A DNA stretch of 64,000 bases from Sycon ciliatum (GCF_964019385.1 NC_088654.1:13404200-13468199), one strand, 5' to 3'; shown: positions 43,356-55,024, counted from the first letter of the stretch. Numbers and translations: made by a program. The notes: generated by a model not told the origin, from the letters alone.

Positions 43356-45074
43356 TGTAATGGGTAGCCGAGTGGTAGGCGCGGTGAAATCAACAAGAAT
43401 TACTTTTATTCTACTTCTTTCAGGTACACACCTCAGATATAATTATTAGTGAAAGAAGAAACGGCAAAATAACTGACTTTCTCTCCGGTGCACACCTGGA
43501 GGTGGAATAGCTCGTTATTATCAAAATCTCATCTTCATCAAAACAGAAATGCGCAGCCGCTTTTATGCAGCAGACGCCGTACGCTTACATACGGAGATAC
43601 ACTAAATATACATCAGGCAAAGCTCCGTATTAGTTCAGTACTACTTCCGTATTGGTCGGGCAGGGATACTACACCCTCCCTTCCTACAGATAATCACGCC
43701 CTCGTGATTTTCGAAAAAAATAGTGAAGAGTTATGATGAACACAGCGTCAACCGGAAGATGGCAAATTATATCGGAAATGATAACGTTTAGAGTAGACAG
43801 AAGAAATGAACTGATAACAAATCATAAAGTAGAAGCACACCAGGTTCACACGATCTCACGGGGTCAAAAGGGGAAAGAACTGTCCTCCAAATAGGACCTG
43901 AAAAACCACAGCACTCTTGCTGCACAACGCTGGCACAACCCGCCAGGAACATCGCAGGTCAAAAACCGAACTGAATACACTATACCTATAAGGAGCGTTG
44001 TCACACACATTGTCCCACGTTAGCTGGGTAAGCCGTGGCTCACCATGATCAGACGCCTACCAAACTAAACTGGATTCACACACTCGCATAAAGGAAGACT
44101 GAAAAGAACAGGGAGACTGAAGGAAGAGAGGAAAGAAAATGCCATACCTCGAATCAGCGTTAGTAACCACGGCGACGGCTGAAGCTACGGCCGAGGCCAA
44201 GCCAGGTTTTATCTTCATCTTGGTTGAGCCGGTCACTCAGAGCGGCTAGCTCGGCGTCAGACAAATGACCTCCCTCCTCGTCTTGAATCGTGGTCTTCAC
44301 ATTGTCGATAGCATTGCTTTGCGCGACGTAAAGAGTGATGGTATAGCCAGGAAGAGTGTTGACGAAAATCTGCATCCCACCACGGAGGCGAAGTACCAAA
44401 TGAAGAGTGGGCTCCTGCTTCGGCCTGCGTGCCGGCGAAAATCAAACGCGCCTGGTCTTGGGTACCAGCCTGCCTGTTGTCGTCCTCATCAGCTTCGCCA
44501 TCACCACCGGTAGTATACATGTAGGTAGCGGGTCGCTTGGAATCCCCATCGGAGTCTCCAGTGGATGCCATGCGGAGGGAAGGTGATGCACGCTAGCACC
44601 CTGGCTGTGCTGCAAGCTAATAAGCAGGGCCAGGCCCAGGAAGGCAAGAAACATGATTCTCATATTGATTCGTCGCAGGGAGCTGCAGCGGGTTGAGCCA
44701 TGGGGGTCTGGGGTCGAATCACGTTGTTTTATTTAAAACTACACCGCTGCCACCAATGTAATGGGTAGCCGAGTGGTAGGCGCGGTGAAATCAACAAGAA
44801 TTACTTTTATTCTACTTCTTTCAGGTACACACCTCAGATATAATTATTATTGAAAGAAGAAACGGCAAAATAACTGACTTTCTCTCCGGTGCACACCTGG
44901 AGGTGGAATAGCTCGTTATTATCAAAATCTCATCTTCATCAAAACAGAAATGCGCAGCCGCTTTTATGCAGCAGACGCCGTACGCTTACATACGGAGATA
45001 CACTAAATATACATCAGGCAAAGCTCCGTATTAGTTCCGTACTACTTCCGTATTGGTCGGGCAGGGATACTACA
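43356..45074 (-). mobile_element. Non-autonomous LTR retrotransposon with ubiquitin-like ORF, copy 2
   Basis: LTRs of 318 bp (43356-43673 and 44757-45074) flanked by CTCG on both sides. PBS (complement of 44741-44756) and PPT (complement of 43674-43685) are as in copy 1. The uninterrupted target is visible in copies A (3220-3240) and B as GGCATTGTACTCACATGACA, confirming insertion and the 4-bp duplication. Confidence 0.95.
44160..44663 (-). pseudogene. Secretory ubiquitin-fusion ORF in LTR element, copy 2
   Basis: Signal peptide MRIMFLAFLGLALLISLQ intact from ATG 44663. A one-base deletion shortly after (near 44585) shifts the frame; the acidic linker and QARLIFAG follow in the second frame; a 32-bp deletion relative to copy 1 removes the DGRTLSDYN part and shifts again; then [31 protein letters not shown] and the [19 protein letters not shown] tail read in the third frame. 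Copy 1's in-frame stop after the TLPG-like block is absent here (GYT), so the two copies carry independent lesions. Confidence 0.85.
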
Positions 45075-45310
45075 CTCGTATGACAGTCGCAAGGACCGCT
45101 TCACGACTGCATCCAAATCTAAAAGGATTCCATTGAATCTAAGCGTGCAAGGAATTCTTCTTTCTCGCGGTACTATCTGAACATTAAATATGCCAAAAAG
45201 TGTTACACAACTACGAATGTCAGTGTTGTATTCTCGCCCACCACATGGATTCATTCGCACCAGAGCTTCTACCTTTCTACGCGTTGATATTATAAAAATT
45301 ATATAACATT

Positions 45311-45844
45311 ATCACGGTTCATCAAACTTCTTTTCGCTAGCAAGGAGTTTCATCTGACGTTTTCCAACACCTTGTGAACATGTAATAATGCCCCGGTAAT
45401 TTCAAAGTCTCCACATCTTTCTACATGTGTCATGTACTTTGGTGTAGTTTGTTTTGTTATAACAAACTTGTGTCTTTGTACCTTCGGTCGTATTCCATCA
45501 AAGAACTTTTTAAAGGAGGAATTCATCCAAAAATAAAATAAAATTCATTGTTTGTTATTGTCTTTTTGCCGCAGTGTGACCAGGCCCTAACAGCTATAAC
45601 GCACTCATAATATACATGTACATGTATAGGTTAAACCGAGCCCATATTAACTCTCACTAATTTCTGTCATCTGTAACTGGGGTAAGTATGTGTTATTAGC
45701 CGAGTATGTATGGATTATCCCACGAGTACGAGGGGTGTACTTCCGAATATTTTCCTGAGTACTGCAGGTACGAGGGAAAATATGAGAGATACGGTATACC
45801 CCGACTAAGAATGGGATAATGCATTTATCCCAGGTCGGATCTAC
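45311..45844. other. Unannotated AT-rich stretch
   Basis: No gene or repeat recognised. Short tandem-like phrases around CGAGTACGAGGG and GAGTACTGCAGGTACGAGGG near 45722-45775. Confidence 0.4.
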
Positions 45845-46208
45845 GACCGTTCACCGAAAACGCATTCACAGAACGACCATTCACAGAACGACGTTCCACG
45901 GAAAGACATTTCACAGAATTACAGTTCACCGCCACTGCAGATTCACCGAATTTTTATTCACAGAATTCTGTTTCGTCGAATCCCGGTTCACAGACGCATT
46001 TTTTCACAGAATGGACAGTTTACCGGAAATTACTTATATTTAACCCAAATTCATGGCCGCTTATAAAATGTGTAGTGAAAGGTACTCAAGCCTCTCTTAT
46101 CAGCTAAAACTAACACAATGAAAAAAATCCAAAACAACACTGGAGAAGAAGACTTGTGGTGCCATTTGATGGAAATAATCACATCGCGGCTCTACAAAGA
46201 AAGCCAGG

Positions 46209-46690
46209 TTATGGGCAATACAACGCAAAAAACTCCAGTGGCGGGCATTGCTCAAATGTGGTCACTGCAGTGCGCAGGCGTTGATCAATCTTCCTGTACC
46301 GCTCCTTCCTGGTTGGCCCATTTTGCCCAGCATGCATTCTTTCCAGATTTTCTTCAGTGCTTCGTTGCTCGTTCCTTATGTTCTCGATCAGCTTCCACAA
46401 TGTCGGATAAGGGCATCGCCGATGTTCAGCTGAAAATCGGCGATGCCAACCTTCCTGGATGTTGTTCATTCTGTGTTCTCCATTAGCCGTTCTTGTGCGC
46501 GCGTTCCACCACTCATGCCGGAACAAAGGCATTTTTCTGGTCCCATTAGCTCTTAGACTGCCCATGTATTATGTTTCAAAGTACGTTAATACTTCCTCCG
46601 CCTCGGGAGGAAAGTCGGCTTGCAGTGATTCAAAGTAATGCGCAACGTCTCCCAGCGGAATGAAAGCATGGGCTTGTTTCACAAGTAAAT
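46209..46690 (-). pseudogene. MULE transposase, C-terminal fragment
   Basis: Minus strand: FIPLGDVAHYFESLQADFP, YMGSLRANGTRKMPLFRHEW, NNIQEGWHRRFSAEHRRCPY, LWKLIENIRNEQRSTEENL, AGQNGPTRKERYRKI. The block GWHRRF...HP.LW..I...R.EQ is typical of the end of MULE/FLYWCH-associated transposases of invertebrates. The catalytic core is missing, and one stop or shift lies between the 46565 segment and the upstream part. It terminates at TAG after FEQCPPLEFFALYCP. Confidence 0.8.
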
Positions 46691-47074
46691 GGACTCAAAT
46701 TCGATGTATATCAGAGTCGCTGGAATTAGTGGCATGTTTTCGGTGAAACTGTTATGTGGTGAAACTGCTATTCTTTAGAGGATTCGAATGCGATATGAGC
46801 CGCAATCAGCGAAAACGACCCTTAGAGGTTTAGTAATTTTTTCAAGAAAAAGGTCCATTTGTGACGTTCAACGATTTTTTGATCGCGCTGCGAACAGCGC
46901 GACGAGTTCTTCTTGAACTCCTTCCTTGAATTTATTTGAAGTTGGTTAGTTGAAGTGGTGTCGAGTGGCGACTCGAGTGTACCTTGATCTTGTTGCGATG
47001 GCTGCGGACGCCAGAGCTGTTCGCAGAGCACACGCGGCAGTCATTGTGTACAGCTAGCTCGAGCCTGGTGGGGA

Positions 47075-47398
47075 GTGGATGCTGAAGTAGCCGCTGAAGT
47101 TCAGAGTGAGGATGAGACATTCTTTGGTTCCGACATCGATGTCGACAGGGAGGCGGAATCACAGCCGTCATCTCCAGCTGCGTTGCGGCTCAAGGTGGTC
47201 GATGACTCGTTGGAGTCGGAAGATGAGGAGTCATTACCTGAGATAAATTCTGAGTCTGGGGCTAGTGACGGCAGCGACGTCGTGTCGTCAGCTGCGGAGG
47301 AAGAAATAGAAGACATTGCGGAACGACTCCACGCAGGATGCAGCTGCAAACAAGACGATCATGTCTCCGCACTCTTCAGCTATTCTTTGTCATTCTAG
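47075..47398 (+). CDS. Acidic ORF, possible first exon of a transposon protein
   Basis: 107 aa: MDAEVAAEVQSEDETFFGSD, DIDVDREAESQPSSP, then DDSLESEDEESLP, and a Cys-containing end ERLHAGCSCKQDDH. Its position just inside the TIR and its match to the relic at 10150 suggest it is the N-terminus of this DNA element's protein, perhaps spliced to a downstream exon after the GCSC block. No catalytic domain is visible. Function unknown. Confidence 0.5.
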   Translation: MDAEVAAEVQSEDETFFGSDIDVDREAESQPSSPAALRLKVVDDSLESEDEESLPEINSESGASDGSDVVSSAAEEEIEDIAERLHAGCSCKQDDHVSALFSYSLSF

Positions 47399-47514
47399 CT
47401 GCTTACTGCACTATTTCAAAGGTATTCAAGCTGCCTACCCAACTTAGAATGCTGAATATTTATTGTAAACATACATCGTATACATACATTGCACCAATTT
47501 GGAGTACACCTGAT

Positions 47515-47720
47515 ATTATTATTATTATTATTATTATTTTTTACTATGTTCACACTCCCAGCTCGAAAATAATAAAGAAAGACAATGATACTGAGACTAG
47601 GACGAACGTGACAACTATTGAGCAGGGCTGCACCGAGACGCAGCAGTGATGGTGGGGCATTGATTGCTCTGCCGACCTGAGGTCTCGGCATCACGGCCAA
47701 AAACACGCACCAAAAACAAA
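47515..47720 (-). mobile_element. LINE 3' end with (AAT)n tail
   Basis: Minus-strand sequence ending in TTCGAGCTGGGAGTGTGAAC followed by (AAT)n (plus strand 47517-47545) looks like a CR1/I-type LINE 3' UTR and microsatellite tail. No coding is left. Confidence 0.45.
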
Positions 47721-48289
47721 AGATAGAGCTGTACGTGTCAGCAAAATGAAAAGAAAGGAAGGGTTAACATCAGCGAGTTTGCGGGAGAAACTGTGAGAAT
47801 ATTAACAAATAGATGACTTGCACAACGATCCGAGCCGCGAGTGAGACGGGGCAAGTGGCAAGTGCACCCTGTGCACCCAGGCTACACTGCGGGCACCCCA
47901 CACCGTCTGTACTGACTGTAGTGCAGTGTACTTTTTTTGTCAGCATGAATGAACATGATGAACGGTGCATGGCATGTACATGATCAGTACCGTCACTGTC
48001 TTCAGCAGCTCATGAGTCATGTGCACTTGTAGGGTTAGTGGAAGTACATGACTGTATATTATGTGAAGAGAAGCCAGGCGTCCAAACCAACCCAAAATAC
48101 TCTCGCCTTATTCTTCGGTGAAATAGTTACAAAAAATTGTCTTACCAAACAACAGTGAGCATAGAAGAAACCTCGATGCACCCAAAAATATGGCATCCCG
48201 GAACAGAAAGTGTTCCACGAGGATCCCAAGAACACGTCAAGTTCCATGCTACCCACCGCCATCAAAAGAACGAAGGATAACTGTGCTAG

Positions 48290-49020
48290 CCTAGCTCATA
48301 TTCAATGTAACGCTAACGGTACGGGAGGGGGGGAGCCTGTTGGGAAGGCGTGGGTGAGCTGTAAAATCTTGTACGGTTCGCACAGCACAACATACATGCA
48401 GCAGTTATTGCGACGGTTAATGTCGATGCAGCTAGGACGAGAGTCATAAAGCACAGTCCATTGGGGGTTGACGTTTCTGGGCTTCCTTTCCAAAAGGAAA
48501 GTTTTATCTCTTCTCAAATAAAGCAGAATCATGCTGATTATACCAGTCTGTTATGAAGACAAGAAAGCAGCCATGGACATTGTGCCATTCTAAAGGAACG
48601 ACAGGTAAAAGATATAGCACTTCATCTGAAAACTCAAGGACTATCCATAAATAAAGCAAATGATAATCCTAGCCTGGTAATGTCCAACTCCGTCATGTGA
48701 GCCATTCGGTGAGTTATCATGGGAAGCATAATGTTCGAAATGCTGAAGTTTGAACAGTTGCAGTTGTGTTCGTCGCCACACAATGCCATCGCCAGTTCAC
48801 ATTCGAAATGTAGCCATTTTTACGCTTGTGTCCCTGTACACGGCATGGAAGGTTGAACAGATACAACTCTTCCATCGCTTCCTGATCTGTACAGTAGTGC
48901 GGTTGCGTTCCCGTTCCTGACACTCACATCCGTCTCCGCTAACCAGCATCATGAGCACTCCAATGGTTTCCCGCCGCTCCTTCCGTATCGTCCCAGCGCG
49001 CCCCGTCAAGATGTGAACTA
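48290..49020. repeat. Old dispersed repeat, copy 1
   Basis: Shares ordered phrases with 61560-62060: GTAACGCTAACGG, AGCCATTCGGTGAGTTATCA, CGGTTGCGTTCCCGTTCCTG. Diverged; element class unknown. Confidence 0.6.
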
Positions 49021-49230
49021 CTGTAGGCAACGGAGCCAGTGTATGATGAAGGTGAATGCACTGTTTGATGATGCTCCAACAAATCCTTTCACCGTTGTAT
49101 GGAATTTGTAAGAATAGTGGCTCAACTGTAGGTCCAACGCAGAAGGTACCTCACAGCGCAGTTCTGTTACGTCAACAATAATGAACACACTCCGCAGACT
49201 GTGATGTGTATCAGACACACTCTGGCATTA

Positions 49231-49520
49231 CGGAGGATTAGCAAGACGAAATTCGGGTTCGCGTTCGCAAACATTTTTCAGTTCGCGAACTGGATTGCGT
49301 CACTTTCGCATTTTTCGTTCGGAAAAGTAGTCGGAACACGAATCGTGGATTCGTGGTTGGGCAGTCATAAATTTACCACGCTGTACTGCCTACGTCGTGT
49401 CAACATCATGCATGTGCGAATTCTGTTTGCTAATCCTTCTCATAACGCGAATTCCGTCACTGAGTTCGACTTTCTTTGGAGAGCGAACGCGAACGCGAAT
49501 TTCGTCTTGCTAATCCTCCG
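49231..49520. mobile_element. 290-bp MITE with TA target duplication
   Basis: Inverted ends CGGAGGATTAGCAAGACGAA and complement, about 37 bp each, flanked by TA (49229-49230 and 49521-49522). Inner sequence is rich in TTCGCGAAC-like motifs. Non-coding. Confidence 0.88.
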
Positions 49521-49522
49521 TA

Positions 49523-50630
49523 TTATTTGTTCCACCCTCTCCCAGGAGGAGATAAAATGTAGTTCAATCATGTCTTCAGTACATCTGGTACCGTTGCCTC
49601 GTTGCAACTAAACAGGTATGCAAGTTACTTTCCTATGGGACCCAGCCGGAGCCGCATCGTCGTCATTACCAGCTAATCATGGAGAGGTATAATGTGACTT
49701 TCCACCACTCCCTGATTCAATCATAGTTTGCGAGCCTGCGCCAAACTGCTTTCTCACTAGAGCCAGCCACTGGGTACACATGGCTTCAGTAAGGTTTACA
49801 ATGCTATGTCTCCGGCCTACGTCCAAGTCTACAGCTGCTCAGAGTCAGAGCTGATGAAATGTTCATATCGGAACAAGTCGGAGACTTCAACAGTAGCTAG
49901 TACACATCAGGCCTGAGGACTTCGCAGCGTTTCTCCAGCACACTTGTTCTCTCCTTCAACTCAGATACTACTTGAAATACTACTAAAGGCCATCTGGCTC
50001 TCACACTCAGTCCTTCCACCTTTCATTTTCGTGGTTTGGGCTTCCACTCGTGACTCGGCAGGTTCCTGGCCTCTCCGCAGTCTGTCCTCAGGAGAGAGTC
50101 GCTCTGGATCTAGTGCAGCCGAATCAAATGGAATCGAGTTCTTTCTCAGACGTCCACAAACTTTCGTTGTGCTTGACTTCGCTTCCACTGCGGGTAAGTA
50201 GTCACACTTCAGGACCACGACCTGCTTGTTGCAGCCTACACCAATGATACTAAAATAATATTCCGCCTCATTTTTCTGCCTCCCGGCCGGCCGGCTCGGA
50301 AAGGAACGTATGGAATGGGAGCCTCAGTTCCATCTCTCGTCTGCTAGTGCATTCAGGAGCGCAGCAGCGCTTCGGCATGACGATACAAGCCGAATCAAAA
50401 CAACTCTACTCTCTAGCCGAAAAAACTAGCCGAGCGTTCGTCAGGCAAAAAGCGAAAGTCACGAGCTCAAAAGGTGGGAAAGTCAGAGTCAGAAGATCCA
50501 CTTGCCCCGTCTCGAACCCAGACAATCTTTGTGCAAGTCATCTATTACAAGGGCTGTTACTGAGAGGAGCATCATCATGGCTGATCATGGCGAGTCGGTT
50601 GTCTGAGCCAGTTGTGGTGCATAGATAGGG
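49523..50630. other. No gene recognised
   Basis: Overlapping opposite-strand open frames at 49944-50250 and 50347-50628 show no motif. They may be shadows of composition or part of the surrounding TIR element. Confidence 0.4.
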
Positions 50631-50655
50631 ATAGAGGAGAACGACGAGAGCATCA

Positions 50656-53569
50656 TCATAGCGAGTCGACTGCCCAGAGCCAGTTTGTGCCTCGCAGATG
50701 GCGATAAACATTAGCTTTGAATGCTTGCATTCCCTTGCTGTGGGGAGGCTGGGACAGAAGAGCGGCGGGGAGGGAGTTCCAGTCACTAATACTGCAGTGT
50801 GGGAACGAGCGCTTTAGTGCCAGCGGGACAGATGCAAGCAGCTGGTGTTGGAGCTGGCGGTCATGGCCAATGACGCTACCATGCTCGCTGCGAGTTCTGG
50901 GGCTGGATGAGGGGAAATGGCGCGGTGGCAAAACAGAGAGCAGCTGCGGAGGGCCAGGCAGGTAATGCAGCTTGTCTAGGCAGGCAAGCGAGGTAACAGT
51001 ACGACGGATGGCCAGGCTAGGTAATAGTGCACCTGGACCGATGATTCGCAGAGCACAGCGTTGGATATGATCCAGGCGTTGCAGGTAGCTTGGCGGAGCG
51101 CCTATCCAGATGAGGGGGGCATACTCCATAACTGGTCGAACAAATGCCTTGTATATTGTGGTGCCGCCGGCTGGAGAGAGAATGTGCGCTGCACGGCGCA
51201 GGAAGCCCAGGCGTTGTTTGGCTCGAGTGGCAACCTTCCGGAGATGAGTGCTGAATGACAGCTTCGAGTCAAAGGTCACTCCAAGTAAAGAGAGAGCCTT
51301 CTCCTCAAGGACAGGAGTGCCGCCGAAGACAATTCGAGGCAAATTGAGGGGGGTTCTGCGGAGAGTGGCGGTCATGGCTTGGACTTCGACGGTTCGAAGG
51401 AGATGCCCCATCTGCGGCCCCACTGATGCAAGCGATCAACAGAAGTCTGGAGGCTCAGTGCTGCGTCGGCTGGGGATGTGTCGAGGGATATCAGGCTGTA
51501 CAAGGTAGTATCGTCGGCGTACGCCTCCAGGTGGGCTCCGGGTGACAGGGTCTCTGAGGCGTCGTTCACGTAAATCAGGAAGAGTGTAGGGCCGAGTATG
51601 CTCCCTTGGGGAACTCCTGCTGATATCGTATACAGCGATGAGGTTTGGCCGCCCACCAAGCATTGAATGGACCGTCCACCTAGGTAGGAAGAGAGCCAGG
51701 TATGCAGGGGCCGCCAATGCCAAGATGGCGGACTTTGTGGAGGAGGCCAGCATGGTACGCACGGTCGAATGCTCCGGCAATATCCACGGCTAGAAGACGT
51801 GCTGCACCGCCTCGGCCGACGGCTGTGATCCAGGCGTGGTGTAGAGCCTGTAGCGCATCTGAGGTCCCGAGGCGGGGACGAAACCCGAACTGGTGGGGTG
51901 TCAGGAGTTTGTAACGCTCAAGGTGATTCATGAGCTGACGATTGATAACGCTCTCCATAATCTTAGAGATTATGCTCAGCAGTGAAACTGGACGATAATT
52001 CCTTAGGGCGGATCGTGAAGATCGCTTGTGGATTGGAACCACGCTGGCAGTCTTCCACATTTGTGGCTGGACTCCGTGCTGGAAGCAAAGAGCAAAGAGC
52101 TGACACAGTGGCTTGGCAAGTTCTCTGGCGCATTCCTTCAAGACACGAGCGGAAATACCGTCGGGTCCAGTCGCCTTTGAGGCATCCAGGTGAGCTAAAA
52201 GCCGGTGGACTGCATCCTGGCGAAAGTGGACTGTCGTTAGTGCAGGTGCGTCCGCGAATGCCGTGTCCGGTAAGTCCATCGTGGTAAGGTCGCGGCCTTG
52301 CACCCTGCACTTGTGGGAAAAGAAACGTGCGAAAGCCTCCGCTTTCTCATAGCTTGTGGCCCTCTCGCAACCTTCACTATCAACGAGCAGGGGAATGTCA
52401 GTGTTCCGACCCTAGCCACAAGCACACTTCAGCTTCGTCCACCATTCCTTCTCCTTCAGGGACCCATTCGACAAGCTATGTCTGAGGCTGTTCTCTTTGG
52501 AAACTCTAGATATAGCGAGGACTGCGATAGCATTGTTTACAGAACGGGTAAACTCATGTTTCAGTGCAAAATCGTGAGGGTGCTTCCTCCAAGTGCGCCA
52601 GCGTTTGTCCTTCTCCTTCATGGGGGCTGCACACTCAGGTGTCCACCATTTCGGATCCGTTGACTTCACTGTCAGTGTCTTGGACGGAACGAACTGGGAA
52701 ACGGCTTTCATGATTGTGGCAGTAACGTGCTCACACCAAGTTTCGGGGTTGGCAGTAATGACGGTTGCCCAATCAACCTGGCGGAAAAAGGATCGGAGGC
52801 GGTTCCAGTCTGCCTTTTCATAGCGCCAGACAGTTCGTTGCACCGCCGCTTCATGGGTAGGAAGAACACCTGTGAAGTCCGAAAGAATTACAGCGTGGTC
52901 AGATCGACCAATAGGGGACATTATCTGCGTGGTCACTGGAGAGTTGAACGTGGACATCACCAGGTCGAGTGTGTTATCCCCGCGAGTAGGACTCTGAACG
53001 TGCTGCGTGAGAAAGTGGGCTGTGCATGTGTCTTCGAGGGCTTCCCCCGCAGGTGTGGTCTTCGAGCTATGGAGCCAATTGTGGTTATGCACGTTAAAAT
53101 CACCGGCGAGTATGAGGCTGGCACCAAGTTCACGAGAAGAGGGAAGGATGTCATCGAGATGGTTAATGAGCGTAAGGTCACTGGGCCCCGTCGAACCTGG
53201 CCTGTAAGCAGCGCCCAAGACTATCTTTTGTCCAGGGGACAATTGAATGGATAGCCAAATGAGTTCGTGATGTGGAGAAAATAACTCATCAATTACCATG
53301 GCTGGGAGTGTAGATCTGATCCATACCGCCACTCCGCCACCGCGTGCTGTTCGATCCAGCCGGAAGGTGGTGTAGCCAGGGAATGTGGAGTCGGATGGTG
53401 GAACGGTTTCCGAGGAAAACTTTGTTTCCGTCACTACTGCTATGTCGGGATTATGCTGGTGCAGTGTGTGCTGGAACTCAGCTAGCTTGTTTCCTAAGCT
53501 AAATGCATTGGTGCAAAGGAGTCTGAGTGAACATTTAACGGTATTGTGATGAATGACAGAACTAGGCAT
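50656..53569 (-). pseudogene. LINE ORF2: endonuclease plus reverse transcriptase
   Basis: APE-type endonuclease from 53569: TETKF, YRPGSTGPSD, LAGDFNVHNHNW, TLDLVMS and GRSDHAVIL, then WWTPECAAPMKEKD. In the same frame after one TAG (near 52413): DIPLLVDSE, ASKATGPDGI, NYRPVSLL, FGFRPRLGTS, LLAVDIAGAFDRA. A frameshift near 51700 leads to GVPQGSILGPTLFLIYVND and AYADDTTLYS (catalytic). A second frameshift near 51400 leads to LGVTFDSKLSF and the C-terminus SDWNSLPAALL. One stop and two shifts in ~2.9 kb: recently inactivated. Confidence 0.92.
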
Positions 53570-53635
53570 GGGTGTCGAAATGAAAGGTAAATGTGTATCA
53601 AAGCGGTAAGTTTCTGAAGTGATTTACTGCAGGAC

Positions 53636-54735
53636 TTATTGGCCACTCTCAGGAGATTTTCGTTTCCGTTTTTTCCGTTGCTTGGATCCAGTGGTGGTGG
53701 CACTCTGGTCCCGATCAGGTGTGACGCTATGGCGTGAACGCTTGGATCGGTTGACTTCCCACCCGCCAGAATCAGGATCATCGTCGCTATGGCCTCCCAG
53801 CTGTGGGTCTAGGTCTGTACATGCATCGCTGTCTGCCTTCTTGGCCTCTCTGTAGGAGTCGCAGGGCAAGTTAGACAGCTGCTGGTTTTCTGGCTTGGAT
53901 GAGCTTTCGTTGTCGACCAATAATTCAGTATCAGCGGAAAGAGGCAACTCTTCAGACTCAGAGGAGCTGGAGTCGCTCTTGTCAGCTGCTGGGAGATGAG
54001 CCTGCTTAGACTTGGATGTTGGGCATTGTGATTGGGCTTTACTTTGCTGCTCTGTCTGGGCTGGGTTTGCGACCATATCAGACAGGAGTCGACGTGTGCG
54101 TTCAGTGTCTGTACATGTAGGTCACGTTGAATGCCGTGACTGCTGTGTACTACCGGTTCTGGCAGTGGTACTGCGGGCCTCAGGGCAGTCCTTGGCAAGG
54201 TGCTCTGGCTTGCTGCAAATCCGACACGTGGGCTTTTGGCCACTATAATGTACGCGGAAAGTGCCTTTCCCGTCTCTGGATTTCACGTACGAAGGTACGG
54301 CTTTATTCGACCCCAGTACAAAGGTTGCAAAACGGACTCCGGTGTCAATAACAACGTTGTCCCGTACCTTAAGTTTACCGTGGCGGATGGCGCCCTGCAC
54401 GGTACCGTATGGAGCAAGTGCGGCTGTAATGGCGCCATCCGACACCCACACAGGAACATCGTGAATGTGCAACTGAACATGAGTGTTTTCTGTCAAGGAT
54501 TTTGGAAGGATATGTTGTCCATTGATATGGAAGCCATTCTTCACGACTAACTGGGCAAGCTGGATATCTGTGAACGTTAATCTGCATTGGCCTACCGAAC
54601 TGACCTGGATAGATAGGATGAGCTCAGCTCCTATTCCGTGTTGCTCGAGGCAGCTCACGTACTCGGTGGTGAATACACCCGTTTTGAATCGGAATATTGC
54701 CCTTTTTCTTGGCTGAGGTCCTTCAGTAGATGTGT
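53636..54735 (-). pseudogene. LINE ORF1: zinc-knuckle gag-like protein
   Basis: One frame from the 5' boundary (RKRAIFRFKTGVFTTEYVS) through a RNA-recognition-like segment (VPVWVSDGAITAALAPYGTV) to a CCHC knuckle (CRICSKPEHLAKDC), then a single in-frame TGA (54122-54124), continuing with a Ser/Glu-rich region and a basic end (KQRKKRKRKSPES). The layout matches ORF1 of jockey-type LINEs, which bind element RNA. It stops 67 bp before ORF2. Confidence 0.85.
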
Positions 54736-55024
54736 TTCAACAAATTTCTAAACAAAAAAGGAATTTTGAAAAATTTGACCCTAAGGGCTGTTTTCGCTGG
54801 TTGAGGCCCATATAATATCAATGTCATCAGCGACCTTTTTTCGGTGAAGCTGCTATTCGGCAGAACTGCTATTCTGTGAACCGATATTCGGTGAACATGC
54901 TCTCGATGAACCTGTTTTCTGTGAACCTGATTTTCGGCGAAATGAACAGTTGCTAAATCTTACACTCTGTGAAATGTCTTTTGGTGAAATGGTCGTTCTG
55001 TGAACGCGTTTTTGGTGAACCGTC

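Larger units (their letters stand above)
41460..45310. repeat. Diverged third copy (C) of the duplicated unit
   Basis: Homologous to about 19073-21870 (copy B) and 1171-3900 (copy A), with many substitutions. It shows the empty state of the 149-bp-arm hairpin and lacks the GCGCGGCG MITE, so it split off before those insertions. It is interrupted by LTR element 2 (43356-45074); homology resumes at 45075 with GTATGACAGTCGC. Confidence 0.88.
50640..54740 (-). mobile_element. Nearly full-length two-ORF LINE (jockey/CR1-like)
   Basis: Minus strand, ORF1 (zinc knuckle) then ORF2 (endonuclease-RT), overlapping by gene order. The 3' end near 50640 carries two similar CATGATGATGCTC-containing stretches instead of a poly(A). 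The 5' end stops about 20 bp from the TIR of the host element. ORF1 lacks an obvious start, so the LINE is slightly 5' truncated. Confidence 0.88.
46794..54813. mobile_element. TIR DNA element with acidic leader ORF, member 2
   Basis: The left end TATGAGCCGCAATCAGCG and right end (54760-54813), inverted, share ATGGGCC, CAGCGAAAAC and CCCTTAG with the elements at 9857 and 62572. The acidic ORF sits ~280 bp inside the left end, as in member 1. The interior also holds a LINE tail, a MITE and a large LINE, so most of the 8 kb is later insertions. Confidence 0.6.
45845..55024 (-). mobile_element. MULE-type DNA transposon interrupted by younger insertions
   Basis: The left end (45845-46035) is a run of ~15-bp degenerate units built on TTCACAGAA or TTCACCGAA; the right end (about 54838-55024) is the same in inverted orientation (TTCTGTGAA, TTCGGTGAA). 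First bases are GACCGTTCACCGAAAACGC and, inverted, GACGGTTCACCAAAAACGC. A second short inverted cluster is at 46735-46775. Long subterminal-repeat TIRs fit Mutator-like elements, and a MULE transposase tail lies inside. 46794-54813 is a later insertion. Confidence 0.7.

Noticed and set aside
49944..50250. 85-aa ORFs on both strands as a host gene
   Set aside because: Mutually antisense, no motif, no paralogue in the window.
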